Shown here in pieces: positions 8,014-16,532 of a DNA stretch of 64,000 bases; positions within the stretch are counted from its first letter, which is position 1; every line of letters begins with the position of its first letter. The stretch lies in NCBI RefSeq assembly GCF_002266285.1, contig NZ_NPMS01000008.1, forward strand, positions 81,987 through 145,986, in the 5' to 3' direction. The translations under genes were made by a program, and so were the position numbers. This DNA comes from Virgibacillus indicus (GTDB lineage Bacteria > Bacillota > Bacilli > Bacillales > Amphibacillaceae). The notes below the pieces were generated by a model. That model did not search any database. It was not told the DNA's origin and worked only from the letters and a program-made list of their open reading frames with translations.

Positions 8014-9009
8014 ATGGTACAAGGTGCAGTAAATTGGAATACAGAGACAACACAGGAATGGCTTCAAAATTACGTTGATGACTGGGTGGCATTTTATCGT
8101 AAACATACCGCTGATGGTGAGGTCGCTTCATATATACCAATTTTAGGGGAGGCGAACCCGGATCATTTGGGTATAACGATTATCGGTAATGATGGCATGA
8201 GAGTCAGTTCTGGCGATGTCGGTATTCCTTTTACGATTCAGAGCATTTCAAAAGTCTTCAGCTTTATTGTTGCATGTATGGATCGGGGAATTACGTATGT
8301 TTTGGATCGAGTTGATGTGGAGCCTACAGGTGAGGCCTTTAATTCCATTATGCATTTGGAGATGAAGCAGCTGAAAAAACCTTTTAATCCACTTATAAAT
8401 GCAGGTGCAATCACAGTAAGCTCCATGTTAAGCGGGAACACCTCTGATGAGAAACTGATGAGCATTTTCGACCTAATGGAAAATATGCTTGGCTACCGGC
8501 CGGCTCTTAATGTTGATGTATATGAATCGGAAAGAGACTCATCCATGAGAAATAGGGCGATTGGGTATTATTTACTGGAAACCGGATTTTTGGAGTCAGA
8601 TCTGAATATTACATTAGAAACGTATTTCAAGCAATGTTCCATAGAAATCACTGTTGATGACCTTGCAAGAATGGGAGTAGTTCTTGCAAATGATGGAATG
8701 GATCCTGAATCCGGGGAGGAAATAATTCCACGGCAGGTTGCCCGGCTTGCAAAAGCATTAATGCTGACATGCGGTATGTATGATGCTTCAGGAAAGTTTG
8801 CCGCATATGTAGGTATACCCGCAAAAAGTGGTGTCTCGGGTGGCATCATTGCGTTATCACCACCAAGAGTTCGTGATGAAGAATTACCTTTTATTAATGG
8901 CTGTGGAATAGGAGTTTATGGTCCAGCACTGGATGATAAGGGAAATAGTACTGCAGGAATTCGTTTGCTGCGTCATATTGCCAGTCAATGGGACCTTAGC
9001 ATATTTTAG
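8014..9009 (+). CDS. glsA: Glutaminase
   Basis: 331-residue serine-dependent beta-lactamase-fold glutaminase converting glutamine to glutamate and ammonia. The catalytic S-x-x-K is at S77-K80 in IQSISKVF. Further family motifs are the NPLINAGAI segment and AKSGVSGGI near the C-terminus. I chose the ATG at 8014, preceded by GTGGGGTG; earlier in-frame codons would add about 47 residues that do not look like glutaminase. B. subtilis has two paralogues (glsA/ybgJ and ylaM) and the sequence does not settle which is closer. It is cytosolic, with no signal peptide. The SRAP gene follows after 19 bp, so the two may be co-transcribed. Confidence 0.88.
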   Translation: MVQGAVNWNTETTQEWLQNYVDDWVAFYRKHTADGEVASYIPILGEANPDHLGITIIGNDGMRVSSGDVGIPFTIQSISKVFSFIVACMDRGITYVLDRVDVEPTGEAFNSIMHLEMKQLKKPFNPLINAGAITVSSMLSGNTSDEKLMSIFDLMENMLGYRPALNVDVYESERDSSMRNRAIGYYLLETGFLESDLNITLETYFKQCSIEITVDDLARMGVVLANDGMDPESGEEIIPRQVARLAKALMLTCGMYDASGKFAAYVGIPAKSGVSGGIIALSPPRVRDEELPFINGCGIGVYGPALDDKGNSTAGIRLLRHIASQWDLSIF

Positions 9010-9028
9010 TCTGGAGGTTTGAAAAGTT

Positions 9029-9694
9029 ATGTGCGGGCGTTATACATTACTTGCAGATGAATTGAAGATTATAAAGGAGTTTAACCTGGATCAGCCGATT
9101 GACTCCTATCAGCTGAGCTATAACATTGCTCCAGGCCAAAATATCCTGACAGTCATTCATGATGGAAGAAAGAAGCGGGCTGGTTATTTGCGCTGGGGTC
9201 TTGTTCCTTCCTGGGCGAAGGATGAGAAAATTGGCTACAAAATGATTAATGCCAGAAGTGAGACAGCACATGAAAAGCCAAGCTTTAAAAAACTGATGAC
9301 AAGAAAAAGGTGTTTAATTATCGCTGACAGCTTTTATGAATGGATAAAGACAGATAAACAAAAGCAGCCAAAGCGCATTCAGCTAACAGATCGGCAGCTG
9401 TTTGCCTTCGCAGGACTTTGGGATAAATGGGTGGATGGGGACAGAGAACTTTTTACATGTACGATGTTGACAAAAGATGCAAATAGCTTTATGAAGGATA
9501 TTCACCACCGCATGCCGATTATATTGCCAAAAGATAAAGAAGATGAATGGATCAGTCCAATTCAGCAACAGCCAGAGGAAGCATATCATTTTTTGCAATC
9601 ACTTGAGGATAATGAATACAAAGCATATACCGTTCCAAATTACGTGAATTCAGCCAAAAACAATGATGAGAATTGCATTGCCCCGATTGTATAG
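9029..9694 (+). CDS. SRAP-family abasic-site processing protein (HMCES/YedK-like)
   Basis: 221-residue SOS-response-associated peptidase family protein. It starts MCGRY, so after Met removal Cys2 is the N-terminal residue that forms the thiazolidine crosslink to abasic sites in single-stranded DNA. Other conserved elements are NIAPGQ, NARSET, the FYEW motif with its Glu, and HHRMP. B. subtilis relatives are YobE and YoqW. No SOS genes lie nearby; it follows the glutaminase closely and ends at a strong terminator. Confidence 0.88.
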   Translation: MCGRYTLLADELKIIKEFNLDQPIDSYQLSYNIAPGQNILTVIHDGRKKRAGYLRWGLVPSWAKDEKIGYKMINARSETAHEKPSFKKLMTRKRCLIIADSFYEWIKTDKQKQPKRIQLTDRQLFAFAGLWDKWVDGDRELFTCTMLTKDANSFMKDIHHRMPIILPKDKEDEWISPIQQQPEEAYHFLQSLEDNEYKAYTVPNYVNSAKNNDENCIAPIV

Positions 9695-9700
9695 TATATA

Positions 9701-9736
9701 AAAAGGAATTCCCAGCTGCCCCGGGAATTCCTTTTT
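9701..9736. terminator. Bidirectional intrinsic terminator
   Basis: A/T-flanked perfect stem AAAAGGAATTCCC / GGGAATTCCTTTT between the convergent SRAP and AGCS symporter genes; works for both strands. Confidence 0.9.
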
Positions 9737-9743
9737 GCTTTGA

Positions 9744-11096
9744 TTATGCTGATTTTGCTTTTGCTCTTTCTTTTTCTTCCTTTGCAACTTTCATAAATTT
9801 CTTCGTTTCGTATGCAACTACTCCGGAAAGTCCTAGGAGTCCGATTAAGTTCGGTATTGCCATTAATGCGTTGAAGATATCAGCAATTCCCCAAACAAGA
9901 CTGAGTTGTGATACAGCCCCTACGAAAACAAATAGGACAAATACAACTTTGTAATAAGGAATAGCCTTATCATTAAATAAGTATCCAAAGCATTTTTCTC
10001 CATAGTATGACCAGCCGACTAAAGTGGAGTATGCGAATAATGCAATAGCCAAGGTTACGATTAACCCGCCTGTATCTCCAAGGAATGCTGCAAATGAAGC
10101 ATTTGTTAAATTACCGGCTTCAACACTTCCGTCATATAAACCAGCCATAACAATTGTAATACCAGTGATGGAACATACGATAATCGTATCGATAAATACC
10201 TGTGTCATGGAAACTAGTGCCTGACGTCCAGGATAATCTGTTTTTGCTGCTGCGGCTGCAATCGGTGCGGAACCAAGCCCGGCTTCGTTGGAGAATACCC
10301 CGCGGGCAACCCCGTATCGAATTACTGTTCCTAATATACCCCCGCCGGCAGCAGAAGCTGTAAATGCATCTGTAAGAATTAAGTTAACTGCTGCAGGAAC
10401 GATATCAAAATTCATTACAATAATGATAATACCACCAGCAACATAGAATAAAGCCATAAATGGTACGAAAAAAGCGGTAACTCTGCCAATACTTTTAATC
10501 CCGCCAAGAATAACCAGTCCCGTTAAAATAGTTAAAATAATACCCGTAGCCCATGCAGGCACATTAAACGTTTGATTTAATGCATCAGATACTGCTTTGG
10601 CTTGTACCATGTTTCCAATTCCAAAGGCTGCGACAGCACCGAATAATGCAAAGAGCACTGCAAGCCATTTCTGTTTCAACCCTTTTTCAAGGTAATACAT
10701 TGGCCCACCTGACATTTCACCTTTGCTGTTTTGCACGCGGTACTTTACTGCCAGAAGTGCTTCTGCATATTTCGTTACCATACCAACAAGTGCAGTTACC
10801 CACATCCAGAAAACAGCACCAGGTCCCCCTAAAACTACCGCAGTTGCAACCCCTACGATATTCCCTGTCCCAATGGTTGCAGCCATAGCAGTTGATAATG
10901 CCTGATAATGACTGATATCCCCTTTGGATTTTTTATCCTGTCTTGTTGGGCTGAATGCGAGCTGCAGGGCATATGGCAATGACCTGAACTGGAGAAACCC
11001 TAATCGAATTGTTAAATACACACCTGTACCTACAATCAGGATTAAAGTGAATGGCCCCCAGACAAACCCGCTGATAGCATCAATTACATTTTGCAT
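9744..11096 (-). CDS. Sodium:alanine/amino-acid symporter (AGCS family)
   Basis: 450-residue integral membrane transporter with about 10-11 hydrophobic helices. Signature segments of the alanine/glycine:cation symporter family are GTGNIVGVATA near residue 77, SGGPMYYLEKG near 130, and NEAGLGSAPIAAAAA near 270. It brings small neutral amino acids or glutamine in with Na+ (B. subtilis AlsT, YrbD and GlnT are relatives), consistent with a Na+-rich habitat. A GGGGGAAG ribosome site precedes the ATG. A TTGACT -35-like element lies on the minus strand about 65 bp upstream. Substrate not determined. Confidence 0.88.
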   Translation of the reverse strand: MQNVIDAISGFVWGPFTLILIVGTGVYLTIRLGFLQFRSLPYALQLAFSPTRQDKKSKGDISHYQALSTAMAATIGTGNIVGVATAVVLGGPGAVFWMWVTALVGMVTKYAEALLAVKYRVQNSKGEMSGGPMYYLEKGLKQKWLAVLFALFGAVAAFGIGNMVQAKAVSDALNQTFNVPAWATGIILTILTGLVILGGIKSIGRVTAFFVPFMALFYVAGGIIIIVMNFDIVPAAVNLILTDAFTASAAGGGILGTVIRYGVARGVFSNEAGLGSAPIAAAAAKTDYPGRQALVSMTQVFIDTIIVCSITGITIVMAGLYDGSVEAGNLTNASFAAFLGDTGGLIVTLAIALFAYSTLVGWSYYGEKCFGYLFNDKAIPYYKVVFVLFVFVGAVSQLSLVWGIADIFNALMAIPNLIGLLGLSGVVAYETKKFMKVAKEEKERAKAKSA

Positions 11097-11532
11097 GTTC
11101 TTCCCCCTTTGTTAATTTATTATTGTATCTATATTAAATATTCCGAAAATACAGCAGAAAAGTCAAGTATTATTTTAATGTTTTACGAACTATTTTTTCT
11201 AATCCTTGTAAATATTCGTTTAATTATGTCGTCTAAGGGTAGTTAATAAGGAAATACTATGAAATCTTTTGCTTATAACCTGACAAGATGCTTATAATAT
11301 AATTAAACTGTTTGCAGGTGATATAATTACGATCCCTGTATTAGCGTGTCTGCCTCATCAATGGCTGAACCTTTATCTCGCGAACCTGTACATAAAGAGG
11401 GCTGCATCTGATAAAATAGAAGTCGATTCCTGCGGTACAAGGGATTTTTACTATGCATTTAAACCGTTTCAGAAGGATGTATTAATTTACTTCAACATAA
11501 AACATGAACATACATTAAAGGAGAGAATGTAA
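11097..11532 (+). other. Gene-free 436-bp region with candidate promoter and stem-closed segment
   Basis: I see no open frame of note. A possible SigA promoter faces right (TTGCTT near 11269, 18 nt, TATAAT near 11293). Downstream, ATCCCTGTA (about 11332) can pair with TACAAGGGAT (about 11440, one bulge) and is followed by TTTT, enclosing about 100 nt; this could be a structured leader of the ytxH-like gene or chance pairing. Confidence 0.3.
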
Positions 11533-11829
11533 ATGGGTAAACGAAAATTATTCTTAGGAGTCGCAATAGGAGCTGCAGCAGGAGGGTTGGTTACATTATT
11601 TGATAAAGAAACAAGGGATTATACAAAAGAAAAATTCAATACTGCAAAAGCCAGTTCCTCGTACTTTATACAAAATCCTTCGGAAGCAGTTCACAATGTG
11701 CGGACAGCCTTCGATACATTTAATCAAAATTTTGCAAGCGGAGCTGACAGCGCAATAAACGCTTTGGAACAAGTTGAAAATACATTGGAGAAAGTCGCTA
11801 ATAAAAGTGAGCCCAAAAGAATAGAATAA
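11533..11829 (+). CDS. YtxH-domain small membrane-associated protein
   Basis: 98-residue protein with a short basic N-terminus, a Gly/Ala-rich hydrophobic segment (FLGVAIGAAAGGLVTLF) and then a long, polar, amphipathic helical tail, which is the layout of the YtxH/gas-vesicle-like family. AAAGGAGAG precedes the start. The YihY gene follows 37 bp downstream on the same strand, so the two probably form an operon. Members of this family are often stress-induced in Bacillus; the specific function is not known. Confidence 0.7.
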   Translation: MGKRKLFLGVAIGAAAGGLVTLFDKETRDYTKEKFNTAKASSSYFIQNPSEAVHNVRTAFDTFNQNFASGADSAINALEQVENTLEKVANKSEPKRIE

Positions 11830-11866
11830 GATTAATTGCTAATGACTTACGTGGGAGAGTGCTGAT

Positions 11867-12688
11867 GTGAAAAAAATGATTACGTTTGGGAAGCGGCTAT
11901 TTCAAAGGGTGTTGGATACAGATGTCTTTGGATTGGCGGCCCAGCTAGCTTATTTTTTCTTATTATCACTATTCCCATTTTTATTATTTTTGCTGACCCT
12001 GGTAGGGTATTTGCCAATCGAAGAAAATGCTGTAATTGATTTAATTGCAACTTACGCACCTGAGCAGATTATGGAACTAATTAATACAAATATCAGCCAG
12101 TTGGTCAATAATCAAAATGGAGGGCTCTTGTCCATTAGTATTATTGGAACATTGTGGGCAGCTTCAAATGGAGTTAATGCACTCACGAGGGCTTTAAACC
12201 AGGCCTATGAGGTAGATGAAGACAGATCTTTCATTGTTGCCAGGCTAATCGCGATTATTGTCACAATCGGAATGGTAACAATTATTTGCATCGCATTTTT
12301 GCTTCCAATATTTGGACGGATGATCGGTGTTTATTTGTTTTCCTTTTTTGGATTATCTGAAGGCTTTCTTTCGTTTTGGGAAACGTTCCGCTGGTTAATT
12401 TCTTCTGTTATATTTTTCGTTGTGCTGCTTGCTTTGTATAAATTAGCACCAAATATTAGAATCTATTTCAAAAATGCAATATGGGGCGCGTTGTTTGCCA
12501 CGGTATTTTGGCAGCTTGTATCATTGGGATTTTCTTATTATGTAAGTACGATGGGCAATTACTCTGCTACCTATGGAAGTCTGGGTGCCGTCATTGTACT
12601 GATGATCTGGTTTTATATTTCCGGGATTATCATCATGATCGGTGGCGTGATCAATGCAACAATAAGGAAGCATCATCCTGCTGAATAA
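11867..12688 (+). CDS. YihY/BrkB-family membrane protein (YfkH-like)
   Basis: 273-residue polytopic membrane protein of the YihY/virulence factor BrkB family, formerly called ribonuclease BN by mistake. Typical features are LAAQLAYFFLLSLFPFLLF near residue 25, the internal GTLWAASNGVNAL segment and a C-terminal GGVINATIRK. About six hydrophobic helices are visible. It starts with GTG at 11867, supported by GGGAGAG 7 nt upstream. B. subtilis YfkH is a likely counterpart, which fits the yfkD and pdaA homologues further right. Biochemical function unknown; a transport or membrane-integrity role has been suggested for the family. Confidence 0.85.
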   Translation: MKKMITFGKRLFQRVLDTDVFGLAAQLAYFFLLSLFPFLLFLLTLVGYLPIEENAVIDLIATYAPEQIMELINTNISQLVNNQNGGLLSISIIGTLWAASNGVNALTRALNQAYEVDEDRSFIVARLIAIIVTIGMVTIICIAFLLPIFGRMIGVYLFSFFGLSEGFLSFWETFRWLISSVIFFVVLLALYKLAPNIRIYFKNAIWGALFATVFWQLVSLGFSYYVSTMGNYSATYGSLGAVIVLMIWFYISGIIIMIGGVINATIRKHHPAE

Positions 12689-12689
12689 A

Positions 12690-12717
12690 AAAAGATGCTC
12701 CGGCGCGGGAGCATCTT
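12690..12717. terminator. Bidirectional intrinsic terminator
   Basis: AAAGATGCTCC/GGGAGCATCTT hairpin between the convergent YihY and P-type ATPase genes, overlapping the stop end of the ATPase gene. Confidence 0.8.
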
Positions 12718-14638
12718 ATCTTAATAATCGTAATCCGTTTAATATAACCAAAATTGTGCTGCCTTCATGTCCGATGACTCCAAGGGGCATATCCAGCAAC
12801 TGGAAAAAATTGGTAAGAATAAGAATCGTGATAACACTTAAGGAAAATATTACGTTCTGCTTTACAATTTTATTCATGCGCCCGGATAAAGCTATTGCAT
12901 CGGTGATTTTGGAAAGGTCATTTTTCATTAATACAATATCAGCAGTTTCCAGTGCCACGTCTGTTCCTTCACCCATGGCTATACCGGCATTTGCACTTGC
13001 CAGGGCTGGTGCATCATTAATTCCATCCCCAACCATTGCGACATTTTTATAGGTTTTTCGTAATTCCTTCACATGCTGAACCTTTTCTTCAGGCAGACAA
13101 TTAGCAATGTAATCGTCAATGCCGGCTTCTTCTGCTACCGCTTTTGCAGTGACCTCATTGTCGCCTGTAAGCATAACTGTATGGATATTTTGCTTTCTTA
13201 ATAATTGAATTGCCTTTTTAGTAACTTTTCGAACCGTATCTTTTAAGGCAAAAACTGCCACGATCTGATTATCCTTTTTGACGAACACAACTGTTTTCCC
13301 TTTTGCTGCAAGCTGTTCGGATACCCCATTTTGAAATTCTGCTGCCCCTTCCTTTCCCACAAAGTCTGGTTTGCCAATCTCCCACTTACTGTTGTTTACA
13401 AATGCTGATACACCATTACCACTCACATTTTTCATATCAGAAACATTTATTCTGCTTGTATTATTGAGCTGACTTTCACTATATGCAGTTATTGCACGAG
13501 CCAGCGGATGTGTTGATTCTTTTTCAATAGCACCGGCAATTTCTAAAATCTCATTGCTGTTAAAATTGGAATGGAAATAGGCATCTGTCACGACAGGCAA
13601 GCCATTCGTTAATGTACCGGTTTTGTCAAATGCAATTGCTTTTATATGACTCAAATTTTCTGCATGGACACCGCCTTTAAAAAGAACACCACTTTTGGCA
13701 CTATTTGAAATAGCCGATAATGTTGCCGGCATAATCGATGCTACAAGAGCACATGGAGATGCTACCACAAGTAAGATCATCGCCCGGTAAATACTCTCGG
13801 AGAAGGACCATCCGAATAAAAGATATGGCAAAAACATCATAATTGCTACAACGGCTAAAACAACCTTTACATAGGTACCCTCAAATTTTTCAATGAATAG
13901 CTGGGAGGGGGATTTCTCTTCCTGTGCGGATTGAACCATTTGGATAATCTTCTGGAACAATGTTTCATTTGGCTGTGTTGTTATTTTTACTGTGATGGTT
14001 CCGTCCAATGCGACTGTCCCTGCAAAAACATCTTCACTGCCAGCTTTTCCGACAGGGATCGATTCCCCGGTAATCGCACTTTCATCTATTACGGTGGATC
14101 CTTTTATGATGCTTCCATCTGCTGGTATTCTTTCTCCAGCCCGGACAAGGACGATATCACCAATGTTGAGGTCTGATACAGGTGTTACAGTTTCCAAACC
14201 GTCTTTTATCACTAATGCTTCTTCCGGCTGAAGGTTCATTAATGCTGAAATCTCTTTATTGCTTCTGTTCATTGTATATGTTTCAAGAGCCCCGGATAAT
14301 GCAAAAATAAAGATAAGTATTGCTCCCTCTGTCCAGTAGCCAATTGCAGCAGCCCCGATTGCAGCAAAGATCATAAGCATTTCGACATTCAGCTCTTTAT
14401 TTGCAATGGTTTCGGTAATCCCTTCCTTAGCTTTAGCGTAACCTCCAATTACAAATGCTGTCAGATGCAGGATTACCCACAACGTATGGGAAATATGATC
14501 ACCAATAATCCATGTAAATAAAATTAGGAAACCGCTGAATAATGCAGCGATTAATTCTTTATGCTGGCTTAAATTGGAAAATAATTTAACTTCTTGCAGT
14601 GTTTTAGATAGTTTGGGTTGTTTCAACGTATCTGTCAT
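12716..14638 (-). CDS. zosA: P1B-type metal-transporting ATPase, ZosA-like
   Basis: 640-residue heavy-metal ATPase moving Zn2+ or a similar divalent metal across the membrane. It has the actuator motif TGES, the CPx-type motif SPCALV in the transport helix, the phosphorylation site DKTGT, the HP motif in STHPLA and GDGINDAPAL. There is no N-terminal metal-binding domain, as in B. subtilis ZosA (about 637 residues). The start is the ATG at 14638; a TTG lies directly before it. A perfect PerR box sits about 50 bp upstream. Since B. subtilis zosA is a PerR-controlled zinc uptake ATPase, sequence and regulation agree. Zn/Cd efflux remains possible on family grounds alone. Confidence 0.85.
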   Translation of the reverse strand: MTDTLKQPKLSKTLQEVKLFSNLSQHKELIAALFSGFLILFTWIIGDHISHTLWVILHLTAFVIGGYAKAKEGITETIANKELNVEMLMIFAAIGAAAIGYWTEGAILIFIFALSGALETYTMNRSNKEISALMNLQPEEALVIKDGLETVTPVSDLNIGDIVLVRAGERIPADGSIIKGSTVIDESAITGESIPVGKAGSEDVFAGTVALDGTITVKITTQPNETLFQKIIQMVQSAQEEKSPSQLFIEKFEGTYVKVVLAVVAIMMFLPYLLFGWSFSESIYRAMILLVVASPCALVASIMPATLSAISNSAKSGVLFKGGVHAENLSHIKAIAFDKTGTLTNGLPVVTDAYFHSNFNSNEILEIAGAIEKESTHPLARAITAYSESQLNNTSRINVSDMKNVSGNGVSAFVNNSKWEIGKPDFVGKEGAAEFQNGVSEQLAAKGKTVVFVKKDNQIVAVFALKDTVRKVTKKAIQLLRKQNIHTVMLTGDNEVTAKAVAEEAGIDDYIANCLPEEKVQHVKELRKTYKNVAMVGDGINDAPALASANAGIAMGEGTDVALETADIVLMKNDLSKITDAIALSGRMNKIVKQNVIFSLSVITILILTNFFQLLDMPLGVIGHEGSTILVILNGLRLLR

Positions 14639-14689
14639 CAATTTCAGTACCCCCTTATTTGGTATTAATATAAAATGGAATAACCTTAT

Positions 14690-14704
14690 TTATAATTATT
14701 ATAA
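14690..14704. promoter_or_regulatory. Perfect PerR box upstream of zosA
   Basis: TTATAATTATTATAA is an exact match to the PerR/Fur-family operator consensus TTATAATNATTATAA and a perfect palindrome around its centre. It lies 52-66 bp upstream of the ATPase start. PerR itself is encoded in this window at 59558, with its own box. Confidence 0.85.
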
Positions 14705-14895
14705 TTTAGTATTTGTTATTATTTTATCATTACATTAGTTAAAGTCAAGAAGAAATTTACAGTTATTTCTAATCATTGATACAGTAATTTTATTAGGAGA
14801 ATAACAGATCCAAATATATTGAATTTAAAGTGTTAGATTGTTACAATCATTATGGATATTTTAATATAACAAGAGTAATGAGAGGAGACAGAGGA

Positions 14896-15792
14896 ATGAA
14901 AAAGGTTACATTATTTTTAGCATTTCTTATGACAGTTATTATTTTAAGTGCCTGTGGGGATTCAGGTGAGGAAAATAAGTCGGAAGAATCAAATGAAAGT
15001 ACTGCAGAAGAAAGCACTTCTGATGAAAGATGGGCAGAAATTCAAGAAGCTGGAGAACTTGTAGTTGGAACATCTGGTACATTAATTGCAGCTTCTTATT
15101 ACGATGGTGAAGAGGAAAGTGAAGACCAATTAACTGGTTATGATGTGGAAATAATGCGTGAGATAGCTAAACGGCTTGATTTGGATATTTCATTTGAAAT
15201 CATGAGTATTGACGCGATGCTTCCTGCAATTCAAAGTGGAAGAATTGATGTTGCTGCAAATGATATAGAACCAACGGAAAAGAGAAAAGAAGAATTTAAT
15301 TTCAGTGAACCATATAAATACTCCTATTCTACGATGGCTGTCCGTGAATCTGATAACTCAGGAATTGAAACATTAGAGGATCTGGAAGGTAAGAAAGCCG
15401 GTGGCGGTGCGACAACAATTTATAGCCAGATTGCTGAACATTTTGGCGCAGAGGTTGTTACATATGGAAATGCACCAAATGAAGCTTACTTAAGTGATGT
15501 AAGCAATGCACGGACTGACGTGGTGATTAATGATTATTATTTAACAAAGTTCGGAGTAGGGGCTTTTCCTGATTTTGACTTGCATCTGCATCCGACGTTA
15601 AAATTCCATCCAACGGAACAGGCAGTTGTTATACCAAAAGATGCTGATCAGCTGACAGAAAATATAAACCAGGCATTAACAGAAATGCGTGAGGATGGAA
15701 CACTTTCTGAGCTGGCAATCAAGTTTTATGAAGAAGATGCTTCAGAAAAACCAGAAGGTGAAATTCAGGAAATAGAAGGTCTTGATCTGTAG
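14896..15792 (+). CDS. Family 3 amino-acid-binding lipoprotein of an ABC transporter
   Basis: 298-residue extracellular solute-binding protein. The signal peptide ends in the lipobox LSAC (lipidated Cys20), followed by an acidic Glu/Ser-rich linker. Then comes the SBP_bac_3 domain with GYDVEIMREIAKRL, AIQSGRIDVAANDI and a ligand-loop Arg in TEKRKEEFNFSEPY. Family members bind polar amino acids or cystine. ATG chosen at 14896, with AGAGGAGA upstream. The permease gene follows after 12 bp, but no ATP-binding subunit is encoded next to them, so the pair must borrow an ATPase from elsewhere. Confidence 0.88.
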   Translation: MKKVTLFLAFLMTVIILSACGDSGEENKSEESNESTAEESTSDERWAEIQEAGELVVGTSGTLIAASYYDGEEESEDQLTGYDVEIMREIAKRLDLDISFEIMSIDAMLPAIQSGRIDVAANDIEPTEKRKEEFNFSEPYKYSYSTMAVRESDNSGIETLEDLEGKKAGGGATTIYSQIAEHFGAEVVTYGNAPNEAYLSDVSNARTDVVINDYYLTKFGVGAFPDFDLHLHPTLKFHPTEQAVVIPKDADQLTENINQALTEMREDGTLSELAIKFYEEDASEKPEGEIQEIEGLDL

Positions 15793-15804
15793 GGAGACTG
15801 AATT

Positions 15805-16488
15805 ATGAACTTTAACGGTTTTGATTTTGGTGGATTATTTGATATAGAACTGGCTATTGAAAGCCTGCCTTTTGTTCTTGAAGGACTTCCAATGACATTA
15901 CTGGTCTCCATTGCTGGCATGGCAATTGGGCTTGTGCTGGGTTTAGTGCTGGCACTGGCAAGAGGATCGCGAAAATTTATGCTTAGATGGCCTGCCCGTA
16001 TTTATATTTCATTCATGCGGGGAACACCAATGCTTGTATTTTTATTTATATTATATTTTGGTCTGCCCTATGTTGGACTTGAATTTACAGCATTAACCGC
16101 GGCTATCCTTGGCTTCGGTTTAAACAGTGCCGCATATATTGCTGAAATTGACAGGTCATCATTGAACAGCATTGATAATGGTCAATGGGAATCAGCCAGA
16201 GCACTAAATCTGAAATACTGGACAACGCTAAGAAAAATTATTCTGCCGCAAGCCACAAGAATTGCAATACCACCATTGACAAATGTGTTCATGGATATTG
16301 TAAAGGCAACATCACTGGCAGCGGTCATTACTGTTCCAGAGCTTTTTCAAAAAACACAAATCGTTGCAGGAAGAGAATTCGATGCAATGACAATGTATGT
16401 ACTGGTGGCGTTCATTTACTGGCCGATTTGTATTGTGATCGGGTTTATGCAGGATAGGCTGGAAGAACGTTACAGCAGGTTTTTATGA
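15805..16488 (+). CDS. Amino-acid ABC transporter permease (HisM/GlnP type)
   Basis: 227-residue inner-membrane permease with about five helices. It has the HisMQ-family signature FMRGTPMLVFLFILYFGLP near residue 70 and the EAA-loop region ESARALNLKYWTTLRKIILPQA, which docks the ATPase. GGGAG precedes the ATG. It is co-transcribed with the lipoprotein gene, and a strong terminator follows immediately. There is no room for an ATPase gene, an unusual arrangement for a polar amino-acid importer. Confidence 0.88.
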   Translation: MNFNGFDFGGLFDIELAIESLPFVLEGLPMTLLVSIAGMAIGLVLGLVLALARGSRKFMLRWPARIYISFMRGTPMLVFLFILYFGLPYVGLEFTALTAAILGFGLNSAAYIAEIDRSSLNSIDNGQWESARALNLKYWTTLRKIILPQATRIAIPPLTNVFMDIVKATSLAAVITVPELFQKTQIVAGREFDAMTMYVLVAFIYWPICIVIGFMQDRLEERYSRFL

Positions 16489-16489
16489 T

Positions 16490-16523
16490 AAAAGAGACAC
16501 TCCGAAATTTGAGTGTCTCTTTT
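16490..16523. terminator. Bidirectional intrinsic terminator
   Basis: Perfect 13-bp stem AAAAGAGACACTC / GAGTGTCTCTTTT between the permease gene and the convergent MFS gene. Confidence 0.9.
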
Positions 16524-16532
16524 ATATACAAA

